64,000 nucleotides of DNA from Brugia malayi. Lineage: Eukaryota > Nematoda > Chromadorea > Rhabditida > Onchocercidae. Made by a program: the position numbers and the translations under genes. Location: the NCBI RefSeq assembly GCF_000002995.4, contig NW_025062477.1, positions 4,994,649 to 5,058,648 of the forward strand, written 5' to 3'. The notes under the pieces are model-generated. The model saw only the letters and a program-made list of their open reading frames with translations. It did not search any database and was not told where the DNA came from. Positions 41,414 through 53,000 of this stretch are shown here, piece by piece (the first letter of the stretch is position 1; each line of letters begins with the position of its first letter).

Positions 41414-44072
41414 ATGTTTAACAATCTTATCTGCTTTATATGTAACGGACGAATAATAATGGAACAAATTTCAATGTTACATTCATGTGGTCACGCATTT
41501 CACTATCAATGCATTTTACATTGGATTAGAGTAATTTATTAATAACAATTATTATTAGTTTGAGTAATTCATTTAATTCTTGTTATCGATATTATTATTA
41601 TTATTATGAATATCAATATTTATTATTATTACTATTATTATTTGAGTGAGTCATTTAAATATTATTTGGTTCTTTCTTTGAAATAGTTTTATCTCAAATG
41701 ATTCTTTCAAAAATGCATTTACTATTTGCTTTTCTAATTTATCTTTAAAAATTGCAATTGTTCTAATTTTTTTAGGTTTTTAAAAAATGTCCGATATGTT
41801 TTATGCCAAAAAATGAATGCAATATTGTTAAACAATTATATTTTGTTACTGATGAAGAAAATCAACAAAAAGAACGAAGCAATTATTCACCTTTACCACG
41901 AAAAAAAGTATTCATTAATCTTTTTTTTTTTTTGCAAGTTGAAAAATTAATGAATCACAATTGCAAATAGTTAAAATTTAAAAAACTGTATCAAAGCAAA
42001 TTATTAAATCATTTTTATTATTTATGCAATACGATTACTTGGTGAAAATATATATATTTTTATAAAGAAACAAAATGAGCTTAAGAAATTGAAATTAAAA
42101 TTTTATTTTTTAAAATTAAATTTTTGAATTAAAATTTTAAAATTATAAATTATAATATTGCATATAATATTGCACAATATTGCAATATTGCAATTATAAT
42201 ATTGCAAAATTATAAATTATAATATTGCATAAATTATAATATAAATGTTTAGATTAAAGGTAATTTGGACGATTTGCGAAGTGATAATGCACTTTTTCGT
42301 AAGCAAAGAGCAGAAGCTATCAAAATTATAGATGAAATAAGAAAACTGAAAGAACGAAAGATTTCCAAAATCAGTGAATGCTACAAGAGAAATACAGGTT
42401 AAATTTTTTTTTTCATTTTATAATGAAACTGAAAAATATTTTCAAATTTTAAATTTCATCCATTTGAGCGATTAACTTGAACCATTTCATTCTATTTACA
42501 TGAAATAAACAAATGTCGGAAAAGTTGTAAATTTCAGGAAAAATTTCCTTATGTCTTCGTTTTTTAAATGAATTGAAAAATAAGAGAATTTTTTAGTTAA
42601 CTGATCAAGAAATGTAAGAGCGAATGTGAGAAATGAATTTGTAATTGTGTTTGGATATGGAATACGGAAATGATGAAAATTTATGAATTATTTTATGTTT
42701 GAAATTGTTCACTGCTTCAAAATAACTTTTCCGGCACTCATATAGTATTAATTGCATTAATTACTTTTCATACTTATTTCATGCAAATGTGATTATGAAT
42801 AAATCTTTGAATATTTAAACTTTTGAATAGTTTACTTGGAAAAAGGAAAATTAAAATTTTGCAATGCATACACAAAAAATAATACTTTGTAGTATCAAAA
42901 AATTGAAACTATGAATTTCAGTAATTTATTTATTAAAAAGATATAAAAGGATTATTTCATAGGAATGATAGAATTATCTGATAAATTCTAATCAAATAAT
43001 ACAATCAAATAATACAACTTATTGCTAATCAAATAATACAACTTATTTCGTCTTTTTTTTTATTGCTTTCCTTGATTGACAATGATATTACATTAATTTA
43101 ATTAATGTAGTATCATTAATTTAAGTGGCTTATTTTATTTAATCATTCAGCTTAATTTCTTTTTTTGATGACAATTTTGTATGTGTCATCCATAAAATCT
43201 ATTTAATAATGACATTTGTAAGTTACATTGGTGAAATCAAATTCGATGTTAACTGCTATTTTTCATTGATAATATAACTTAATATAATATATATAACAGA
43301 AAAAAATATATATATAACAAAATTGATCATTTTGGTGGGAATTTTATATTAACTGAAACTTAAAGAATTACTCAATTATAATTTTTCTAAATACGTTTAA
43401 ATTTACTTAACTTTCTTATGAACTATTCACATAACTTAATTTATATAGAAAATGTGTTATACACTAAATGCATTTGTACGTTCTGTGCAATTTGGCATTT
43501 CATATTGATTAGACAATTGTAGATGAGTAACAAATATATTTTAATACAATATTACAATTTAAGATACAATCTAAGCGAGTTTACTTAAGTTAACCTTACG
43601 TGATGAACGTATAAATGTAAGTGTAACTTTCACTTACGCTTTTCTATTCTATTATTATATAAAACAAATTTCAAATTACAAATAATTTTATTTCAAGAAA
43701 TAAAAAGAAAAAAGTAATCTTGAAATAAGCAGAAAAAAACTTGTTAATTAGTTCTCAATAACTTTGCATGCAGATTGGAGCAGAAGAAATAGAGAAACGC
43801 ATTGCTTAGTTTATGATGAAATGATAATAGAAGATAACATAAAAGTTTTTGATGTAGTAAAGATATATCAACTGATAAGCTCTATCAATTCGTTCATTTG
43901 TCACATGTCACATTGTTCCTTCCTTCCTAGCAGTTTCAAGAAAACATTTCTACCCAGTCGTCGCATCAACGAATCATTGGAAAAAGTTTCAGGTGACCAT
44001 GCACTGGATGTGCACTATTGTCACATCTTGTCAACAATAAAATCATCTTACTATTGTCGCATGAGTAAGTGA
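41414..44072 (+). CDS. Truncated TRAIP-like RING-H2 protein
   Basis: Predicted ubiquitin-ligase-type RING protein. Exons: 41414-41530, 41776-41907, 42253-42397 and a tentative 43774-44072; with all four, 230 residues. If the third exon is not spliced it reads through to a TAA at 42400-42402 (132 residues). The start MFNNLICFIC gives a RING-H2 pattern C-x2-C, C-x-H-x2-H-x2-C, CPIC within the first 60 residues. The next segment, ECNIVKQLYFVTDEEN, followed by a charged region with LDDLRSDNALF, matches the order in TRAIP just after its RING. The long coiled coil and C-terminal PIP-box region of full TRAIP are absent. Exon 4 fits by phase and is open for 99 codons, but it has no family match and its 3' third lies in a duplicated repeat, so it may be untranslated. 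An inverted partial copy lies at 49.4-50.5 kb. Confidence 0.65.
41834..43115 (+). repeat. Inverted repeat B, left arm
   Basis: Runs from inside exon 2 of the RING gene through exon 3 and about 700 bases of the following intron. The other arm is at 49418-50545 in reverse complement. The introns are nearly identical (one AT-rich insertion near 42110-42240 in this arm), but the exon sequence is strongly diverged. Confidence 0.9.
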
Positions 44073-44580
44073 ATGTTATGCAGTAACTTATCCATTAGCA
44101 TAAGTCATGTATGTGACATGAATGTTGACAGATAATTAATTAATTGATTGCTTTGGTAGGGCAAAAAACATAATTGAAGTTTACTTGTAGATAACTTTAC
44201 TTGTAACTTTATAAGTAATAACTTTCATTGATTGGATAATTGGACAATATTCGTTTTCATTTATTCTCAGTTGTATTATTCAGTTCGAAGAATTTTTTTT
44301 TTTTATTTGAAATTATTTACAAATAATATTTATATAATTTAAAATATGTATTTATAAAAACGAAGCAAAAATATTGCGAGCGGAAGAATTACAACTGTCT
44401 GCCAGACAGCACAATCTTCTGAAATATCATTTGTTGATTTCTTTTCTTAGATATTTTATCAATAAGACACAATTTTAATTCTATTTTATTATTTTAGTTA
44501 TTCTATCCAATATATACTTTACTCATATTACCCAGAAATCTAACTATTTCCTTGGCTAACTAATAGAAAAAATATTGTCC
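43955..44580 (+). repeat. Inverted repeat A, left arm
   Basis: About 620 bases that match the reverse complement of 56245-56866 almost without differences by eye. It covers the 3' part of the tentative RING exon 4 and runs up to the 3' end of the left lectin gene. The two arms border the outer ends of the inverted lectin pair. Confidence 0.92.
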
Positions 44581-44610
44581 TCGTTTAATTCCATTTAACT
44601 AATTTTATTA

Positions 44611-47600
44611 TTACTGCAACATTTGAGAGCACCAATCTGTAAAAACGGATTTCAATATTGAATGGAATTATGAAAGCCTTACGGAATAATTTGCTTGCTG
44701 TTGCTTTAACTTCAGTTAGCTTTCCTTTTCGACCTAAAATCTCAGCTAATTACATTAAAAAAAAGATTATTTAACACTGAAATATGAACGAAACAGGTGG
44801 AGAAGAGTTATAATAAATAAAGAAACGATTAATAGAAAAAAGCTTATTAAGTTACTAAATGGATGAAGTAATATTCTTGAAAAATTGTTTTACTCAAATT
44901 ATATTAAACGAAAAAACAATAATAAAACTAAAAATCTTCTCTGTGTTTAATTTAAAATTGCATTTTCGTGTTTATTTTATAATGAATAATGAATGATCTT
45001 GCAAGCTTATTGCTACAAAATGAAATAAAAAAAAAAAAATTTAGTAAGAAAAAGATATTACCGGCAGCCGGATAATCATAATCAAAGTCCTGAAAGCAAT
45101 AAGCTTTTTAAAATTTCGATTTATAACGAATTAAATTGAAAAGTCTCAGGAAGATATAGTCAAAATAGTTTAAAGAGCTGAGTGAGAACTTTAAACTACA
45201 AATGATTCATACACTATAAAAGACAATATTAATTGAAATTCATTCGTTTTTTTTTTCTCAACTTTAATTCTCAACGATAATAAAAAGTACAATTTTAAAA
45301 GCTTGCATTTTTTTTTGGTTAATTGAAACTTAAGATGTCACCTTAATTTTACGAATTGGACCGCCTTCTGGAGTCTGAAATTATTAAATCCATTAGTAAT
45401 TTTATATGTATTATTGGTTTTTTTCTTTATATATTTTAGCTATTTGAATTAAATTTTCCTTCTTTTTCAAATATTCTTCCATGCTCTCTCTATGCTCAAC
45501 TGTTAAATTAATAAAATTTAAATAAAAATTGATTGAAACAAAGTAATTTGACAATTTCTATCGTTAAACATCAATTCAACGCCATATAATCACACGTAGC
45601 GTTAGGTAAATATATTTTCATTTTTTTTTCGATGCAAAAGTATTACAAAATTTAGATCATTACCTTAGAAATGAAATTAAAATTCAATTTTTTAATAAAT
45701 GTAACGCACATTTTTGCACCATAAAACTGTTGTTATATCATATAAATATGTATTATTAAAGAGGACTTAATTGATATTTATCTATTACCAAAATTTTTGA
45801 AAGTGAAATAAAAATGACCTTAGTAGTGTCCAACTTATAACGACATATGATATAATAAGCTGGAAATTGTGAATAACAATCCATATCAAAGCTATAGAAC
45901 GGTCTGATATACTCTAAAAAATAAAAATAAAATAAAACAACTTTATCTGTTTAAATAATTTTATGCTATTAGCAGGAAATTAAGAAATTTCAAGAACATT
46001 TCAATATCTGATATGCAAGCATTTTTGTTCACTAAATTCCTCAGTAATCTTACATTTGTGAATTTTATAGGAAATGAATTTAATAATTTGCAACTTAATT
46101 TGATTCAATTTGAAGGATGAAATTTTTCATCAATGTGAAAAAAAAAACGAAAATATGAAAATTATAAATAATCCGAATTTTAATTCAAATATTGTTTATG
46201 ACGAATATTTTCCAAATAATTATCAATCAATCAATTTTGCATCTATCTATCGAGACGGTTAAAAAGATTAATTATGCAGATTACCTTAGCATGGCTTGAA
46301 TATGTTTTTAAAATTAACAAAACTTACGTGTTGGCGGAGCATAAAGGAAAAATCGTCTACAATCCTTTTCTCTGAACGATGAAAAATTTGACAATTGTCC
46401 CACTCTTAAGAATTCGTCGTAATCAAAAGGTGAATTATCAAACCAATGATAATCTCTATTTATAAATGTTAATCCGATTAATAACGGAAAATCATTCCGG
46501 TCAGCATGAATAAGCCATTTATGTCGTTCAAATGCTAAATGGACCATATAACTTTAAAAATTGACAAATAATAATTATTCAAAAAATTGATGTTGAAAAT
46601 TTGCCAAAATTATTATCATTTTTTGAAATTTGATGACAAAAAAGGAATGCAATAGATGAGTACTTCGATAAAGGAATTTAACGAGTTCAAATTCATCATT
46701 ATTACGAATTGAAACACTATCCATAATTGGATAATCTGATAACTGTCGGCATACATCTTGATCTGATGTCGCAATCGTTCTCCAATGTTCATTAATTGAC
46801 GTATTCTTACAAATTCATTCGTACAATTGGTGTGTAAATTATTAAATTTTAAAATATTTTATAGCAACAGATTTTTCAGCTTTAAACTTAGAATAATTCA
46901 TTGGTTTAACAAACAAGAAATATTAGTAAATTGTGATAAACTTAAAAATGTTTATTTAAGTAAGCTTAATATGACTAGCTATTATTAATTATTCATTAAG
47001 ATGTGAATTAAGTGAATTTTATATGAGAGGCAAAGAAGAGAAAATGATATGAGATAATAAGTTAAATGTTAGATATGTAATTGCAATATTGAGATAAATT
47101 AAAATTGTTTACTTAAAATTGCAAATTGCACGATAAGGTGTGTTGTTGTTATTGTCTAGCATGAAGTAATGATAATTAGACGACAGTTGGAGATAATTTT
47201 AAATGTTAAATGTAATAATTGAAGAACTAACACTTCGAGAGATTTTATGAACTAGGTAACAATAAAAATCATCGCCGATTCGTTTCTTGTAAAAGTCGGA
47301 ACCACAAGAAATATCGCCTAAAATGATTAATGAATATTGCACTGCTTTTTTTTTTTAAATTCATTTTAAAAGCAAGTTAAATTATTAGAAAAACCACAAT
47401 TTTACATGCTTGCAAGAATTTTGTTATTTATAAATTGAAAAAAGCTTTTAAAATTATTAGCACAAAAAGTTTTCAAACCTTACAATTTATCTTAAATGAG
47501 AAAAATATTAAAATTAATGTTTGTTTGAAATAGCAGCTAAATTTAGTAATGCTGTCAATGAAAAGATATGATTTATTATCATAAAATTATGCTTGTTTTC

Positions 47601-47737
47601 ACGGAAGTCACGCATTACGTGTTAGCATGGTGAAACGACCACTTTAATAATACAAATGAATGCTAACTCTCTTCGCAGCGTGTTGAGATAAATATAGTTG
47701 TGACACAAACAATAAAAACAACCGTACGTGACATCAT
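44611..47737 (-). CDS. Secreted C-type-lectin-domain protein, left copy
   Basis: Exons in order: 47737-47668, 47317-47232, 46805-46664, 46534-46328, 45913-45819, 45374-45342, 45089-45062, 44709-44683, 44636-44611; about 237 residues. Exon 1 is a signal peptide (MMSRTVVFIVC...). The C-type-lectin fold is read from DISCGSDFY...DDFYCYLV (first cysteine pair), SVSIRNNDEFELVKFLY (the E..fv..L helix), PLLIGLTF (WIGL equivalent), YHWFDNSPFDY (W-x-D-x-S), then DMDC...IICRYK (closing cysteines). Canonical EPN/QPD and WND sugar/calcium motifs are not visible, so sugar binding is doubtful. An acidic/aromatic tail follows. Exon 8 has one extra A compared with the right copy, which shifts the last exon into another frame; if it were spliced differently the stop would be at 44595. 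The paralogue is at 52.9-56.2 kb. Confidence 0.75.
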
Positions 47738-47790
47738 CGGATGTTCGTCTGATGAAGAATTTTGCAAAATTCCATTAAAATAATAATCAA
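47629..47790 (-). repeat. Lectin promoter/signal-exon module, copy 1
   Basis: Contains the left lectin exon 1 and its immediate flanks. The 5' flank and start of the intron match the other two copies (50680-50830 and 52840-53000), but the exon itself differs at roughly 14 of 70 positions. Confidence 0.85.
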
Positions 47791-49164
47791 TCTGAAGAAG
47801 CATTCGATAAAATTATCAATTAAATGATAAATGCACTGAAATTTAAATTTCAATCATATTTGTTAATAAATATTATAAATCAGAAAATGCAGTATATATA
47901 AAAAATTTAAATAACTTTTTTTTTTATAAATTTTTTTTTTCTGTTTTTTACTAGCTTTTTTACTACAGTTAGTATTACAATTTTCTATTACAGTTAGTTG
48001 AATAATTATAATTTTTCAAATATTAATTAATTACTTATTTTTAAAAAAAAATCTCATCCAATGAAAGTAGCTGCAATTTAAAATGTGAATTTTAAATAGT
48101 AATAATAAGTACCCTATTAATCAATATTTCCAATAGTTTGAGATAACGTTTAATGCATATAACGACAAAATTAGCATTGATTGATAAAATTAAAACTTCA
48201 ACTTTCACTTTAATAGGCATTTTTTTCGTGTGATCATGTCATATGGAAAGAATTAGAATGACACTTGCATTTACACTCATTAGATACTGCAACATTTTTC
48301 TTATCATTACCAAATGTAGCTCAGATGTAATAGAACCGTTTGTTTAAGAATGTTGAGACAATGGCGACAGTAACGCTTCAATGTTGACAATGGTGACAGT
48401 AACGCTTCAATGTTGACAATGGCGACAGTAACGCTTCAATGATGCACCAACAAACTTTGGAAATATCATTTCAGGAAGGATTATTCCACTATAATCTACC
48501 AAATTAATACTGTTTTTCTAATTTTGTGAAATATATTCATCATTCCATTCGTAAAACTAAGCTGTTTTTTTTTTTTTTTTTCTTCTGACTTAACAAAGAC
48601 TTAACAAAGCAGTTTGAAGAAATTTTTATTCGAGTTCAGATGGAAAGCAATAGCAGCAAGCAAAAGCACATGAAGATCAGTTCCTGTGATATCGTCGTGC
48701 TATCATCAGAATCTTGTTATCAGTTTATAAATACTAACTTATCACAGTTGTCAAAAACTATTATTCGGTTTAAATTCATTATATCTAAAAAATAGTTCCA
48801 TCCATAATCCATAATAAAGAGTTACAAATAAAAAACAAATAATTTGTTCAATACTCGTAATTTAGTCTAAATTGTTTGACATTAAAAAATTAAAACAAAA
48901 AAAAGGTAAAATTGAATTTTGGAGAACAAATTTTCTCCTCAAAAATTAACAGTTTTAAAAAAAAAAAAAAAAAAAAAATGAAATGAATCAGAGCTGATCA
49001 TGTGATGATGGCATACGCAAATGTCATATTCATGTCTATCATCACGTCATCACGTCATTTATCAGTAAGTTGTTGTTGTAAAGCGAAAATTTTCAGAGAT
49101 TATGTTGCTCATAATTATATTATTATCAACGAAATGTCAAATTGCTAAAAGAAAGAAAGCGCAA
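47738..49164. other. Intergenic spacer inside the inverted lectin cluster
   Basis: No gene supported. It holds the upstream region of the left lectin gene, poly-T and poly-A runs, and a 29-bp tandem repeat at 48357-48441. Confidence 0.5.
48357..48441. repeat. 29-bp tandem repeat, three copies
   Basis: Unit GACAATGGCGACAGTAACGC plus TTCAATGTT, at 48357, 48386 and 48415, with one C/T change. It is more GC-rich than its surroundings. Confidence 0.9.
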
Positions 49165-49266
49165 ATGTTACAAAGTATTAACTACCTCATTGTCATACTT
49201 CTTAGCAGTTTTATGACACGGTCAAATGGAGAAAGTGAAGCATTTATCATCAAAATTAAAATTCTC
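49165..49266 (+). CDS. Possible orphan signal-peptide exon
   Basis: A plus-strand ATG opens MLQSINYLIVILLSSFMTRS followed by NGESEAF, a good-looking signal peptide with a plausible cleavage site. A GTAAAAG donor follows 34 codons. The sequence just downstream is the inverted copy of a RING-gene intron, so no second exon is evident. The frame itself stays open to 49395. It may be the remnant of a secreted gene cut by the rearrangement, or chance. Confidence 0.25.
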
Positions 49267-49417
49267 GTAAAAGTGAAAGAATGCCTAGATTTTAGTTTAT
49301 ATGTATACTTAAGCCTAATCTTACACTTAGCTCCTTTAAGTTCTTTAAGCTATTTTGAATATTTTCATGAGATTTTCCAATTTAATTCTTTATAAAATGA
49401 AACTTCAACAATTTGTT

Positions 49418-50545
49418 TAATTTACTTAATTAAATGCAGTATCATTGTCAATCAACGGAAGCAATAAAAAACGAAATAAGTTGTATTATTTGATTAGCAC
49501 TTCTGAATTTATCAGATAATTTTATCATACCTATGAAATAATCCTTTTATATCTTTTTAATAAATAAATTACTGAAATTCATAGTTTCAATTTTTTGATA
49601 CTACAAAGTATTATTTTTTGTGTATGCATTGCAAAATTTTAATTTTCCTTTTTCCAAGTAAACTATTCAAAAGTTTAAATATTCAAAGATTTATTCATAA
49701 TCACATTTGCATGAAATAAGTATGAAAAGTAATTAATGCAATTAATACTATATGAGTGCCGGAAAAGTTATTTTGAAGCAGTGAACAATTTCAAACATAA
49801 AATAATTCATAAATTTTCATCATTTCCGTATTCCATATCCAAACACAATTACAAATTCATTTCTCACATTCGCTCTTACATTTCTTGATCAGTTAACTAA
49901 AAAATTCTCTTATTTTTCAATTCATTTAAAAAACGAAGACATAAGGAAATTTTTCCTGAAATTTACAACTTTTCCGACATTTGTTTATTTCATGTAAATA
50001 GAATGAAATGGTTCAAGTTAATCGCTCAAATGGATGAAATTTAAAATTTGAAAATATTTTTCAATTTCATTATGAATTGAAAAAAAAAAAAATTTAACTC
50101 GTTTTTCTCTTGAAGCGTTCTTTGAGTCCGGTAAGTCCTTTTTTATCTATTTTTCCTGTCTCTTCTACAAGTTTAATAGCTTCCGCTTTTCGGTTATGAA
50201 ACATTGCACTGTCACTTCGCACATCTTCCAAATTACCTTTAATCTAAACATTTATGCAATATTATAATTTATAATTTTAAAATTAATTTCAATTTCTTAA
50301 GCTTATTTTGTTTCTTTATAAAAATATATATATTTTCACCAAGTAATCGCATTGCATAAATAATAAAAATAATTTAATAATTTGCTTTGATACAGTTTTT
50401 TAAATTTTAACTATTTGTAATTGTGATTCATTAATATTTCAACTTGCAAAAAAAAAAGATTAATGAATACTTTTCTTCGTGGTAAAGGTAAATTATCGCT
50501 CTGACGCTGTTGTTGATTACCTGTATTAGTAACAAAATACAATTA
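49418..50545 (-). repeat. Inverted repeat B, right arm
   Basis: Reverse-complement copy of 41834-43115. It begins abruptly in the middle of RING exon 2, without the RING itself. The breakpoint at about 50545-50555 joins it to lectin intron sequence. Confidence 0.9.
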
Positions 50546-50761
50546 TACAAATAAAGTGATATGATTTGTTATCAGAAATTATGCTTGTTCCTATAGAAAT
50601 CCACGCTTAGCATAAAAATATATAAGCATAGATTTCAAAAGAACAAACAAATAGTGAAACGACCACTTTAATAATACAAATGAATACTAACTCGGTGCGC
50701 AATACGTCGAGATAAGTGCAGTCGCGAGACAAACGATAAAAACAACCGTACGTGACATCAT
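50094..50761 (-). CDS. Chimeric secreted basic peptide: lectin signal exon fused to TRAIP-like tail
   Basis: Exons 50761-50692, 50520-50471 and 50243-50094 give 270 nt and 89 residues, with phases agreeing (70 nt ends in phase 1, 50 nt starts with two bases, then a full frame to TAA). Exon 1 is identical over 70 bases to exon 1 of the right lectin gene and supplies a signal peptide ending STYCAPS. Exons 2-3 derive from the RING gene tail, minus the RING. In the copy the codons for TDEEN have become TACTAATACAGGT, which creates a splice acceptor. The mature product would be short, lysine/arginine-rich and probably helical (LPLPRRK, ending GLKERFKRKTS), with possible basic processing sites. Function unknown. 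The open frame despite heavy replacement change suggests a used gene, but no transcript evidence is available here. Confidence 0.6.
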
Positions 50762-50830
50762 CGGATGTTCGTCTGATGAAGAATTTTGCAAAATTCCATT
50801 AAAATAATAATCAGTCTGAAGAAGCAGTCG
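50680..50830 (-). repeat. Lectin promoter/signal-exon module, copy 2
   Basis: Exon 1 plus about 60 bases of upstream sequence and about 140 bases of the following intron (continuing to about 50555) shared with the right lectin gene. It provides the promoter-proximal part of the chimera. Confidence 0.85.
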
Positions 50831-52839
50831 ATACTACTTCAAAATTATTTCAAAAAATGATAATGATGTATGTTCTTAATAAATTCTATTTTTGAAATTC
50901 TGCGCTATTTTCAACTGCTTAAAAAAAGAGAAATACACGTTTATTAAATGCTAACCATAAAAATAACTTTATTGAATTGATAAAAAGTAGTTTAATTGTT
51001 TTTTTTAGCTTTTATAGTGTTTTTATATAATATAAAATTATCACCTTAATGTATTACATTTCTTATCATTTTTTTAAGATCTTTTTTTTTTTTTTTACAT
51101 TTTGCACAGTTTGTCATTCAATTATTAAATTATTTTCATATCTTGAAGTGATTAATGGCTGCAAAGATAATTACAAAAAATTAACGAAAAATTATAAATA
51201 CTAAACTAGCAGAGAATTCAAGCAAAAGAACTTAGTAGCATGTAAATCATTTTCGTAAAATAATCAGAATTTGCTATCAAAACCTTATCAATATCCTATT
51301 TCAAATTTTTATCAGCAATACTGCTTCTATTTCTCAATATGTCGCCGAAATCATATAATTCTAATTCGAATAATTTCAGTTTAATTTTTAACACAAATAT
51401 TTTAGCATAAATGTATGGAAATAATATAACTGATCAGTATGAATAGTGTGCCGTTATCAGCATTATCAGTAATTAATTGATATAAGATTAGAAGTAAGCA
51501 GAAATAGATGCTAATAAGAAACTGCTTAATTATGTTGACAGTATTTTTCACAGGTAAAAATAACAGGATAATAATAGATGATAAAATTTTAAAATTTATA
51601 GCTGAGATTCACACTATTTTCTTTTTCGTCTTCAACTGTTCTTACTGATTTTATTATCAAATCTGTTGCATCTGATAAATTAAATGTCTTCATTGCTTTT
51701 TATCATCGCTTATCACTGATATCATCTTACGTTCATACATTTTTTCGCACCTTTCCTGGGCGTTTATCATTTGCCCTGAATGATTGTATAAATCATTGTG
51801 TTATATAATTATACTATGAATAATTTCAATTTCCAGAAACCAAAAGGACTTAAGAAATTGATAAGAAGACCAATAATTCACTTAAAAAGGCATAATAATT
51901 CTTCAAGGAAAAAAATTGTTGTCTATAAACAATATAAGCATTTTGTGATTTAAAAATACTACAAATTGTTTCAAACATAGTAAATATTATGAGCAACAAC
52001 TGAAACTGTTAAAATCATTGAAAAAAAAGCAAATAAAGAAAGCAATGAATTGTCAATTAAAACAGTCTTTAGTACGAACATATTTACCGACTTTTATGAC
52101 AAGTTGTGATGTTTTTCAATCATGAAGATAGTTTGTAGCAAGATTGGTGATAAGCGCTAAGGAAAACTTCGATTATCATCAAAAAAAAAATCTATTAAAA
52201 CTACAGTTTAATTTAAAATTAAAAATAATCTATGAATGAAGAATGGGATCCTTTGTTATGAAAAGACAAAAAGTAAAGTAAATAATTATGATATCCTTTA
52301 GCTAACTTCTTTATATAATAGCTTATAAAAATGATAATGATTAGATCACTTATAAATGATTAGAAAGGAATGAAATAAATTAATAAACCAAAAACTTTTT
52401 TTTTTTTCGCATTTCTTGAACTATTTTACAATAAAAGTTTCATTAAGTTGCATCTAATTTATTGAACATGAAAATTACTTTTTTTTAATTCCATCCTTTT
52501 AATTAAATCTTGAAAAATAATTTAAGAAAAGTGATAAAGGAATAGGAATAAATCAAACTAAAATCATTTTTATTTAGCAAATAAATCACTGACAAATTTT
52601 GATTGGTAGAAGTTTGAGTATTTATTATCATTAATTAAAAATCACATTTCAAATTGAAATTACTTTAATTGGATGAGATTTAAAACAAAAAAGTGATTAC
52701 TTATCATTGAAAAAATTATAATCATTCAAATAATTAACTATAATAGAAAATCTAATAAAAAACGAAAAAAAAAGAAAAGAGAAAATCGTTTAAATTTTTT
52801 ATATATATTGCATTTTCTGATTTATAATATTTATTAATA
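50831..52839. other. Intergenic spacer between chimera and right lectin gene
   Basis: About 2 kb of A+T-rich sequence between divergently transcribed genes, so both promoters lie here. No exon or repeat array is supported. Confidence 0.5.
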
Positions 52840-53000
52840 TCGCTTCTTCAGATTAATTATTATTTTAATGGAATTTTGCAAAATTCTTCATCAGACGAAC
52901 ATCCGATGATGTCACGTACGGTTGTTTTTATCGTTTGTCTCGCGACTGCACTTATCTCGACGTATTGCGCACCGAGTTAGTATTCATTTGTATTATTAAA
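52840..53000 (+). repeat. Lectin promoter/signal-exon module, copy 3
   Basis: Inverted relative to copies 1 and 2. The conserved upstream block starts near TCTGATTTATAATATTTATT (about 52817) and includes GAATTTTGCAAAATTCTTCA just before the start codon. Confidence 0.85.
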
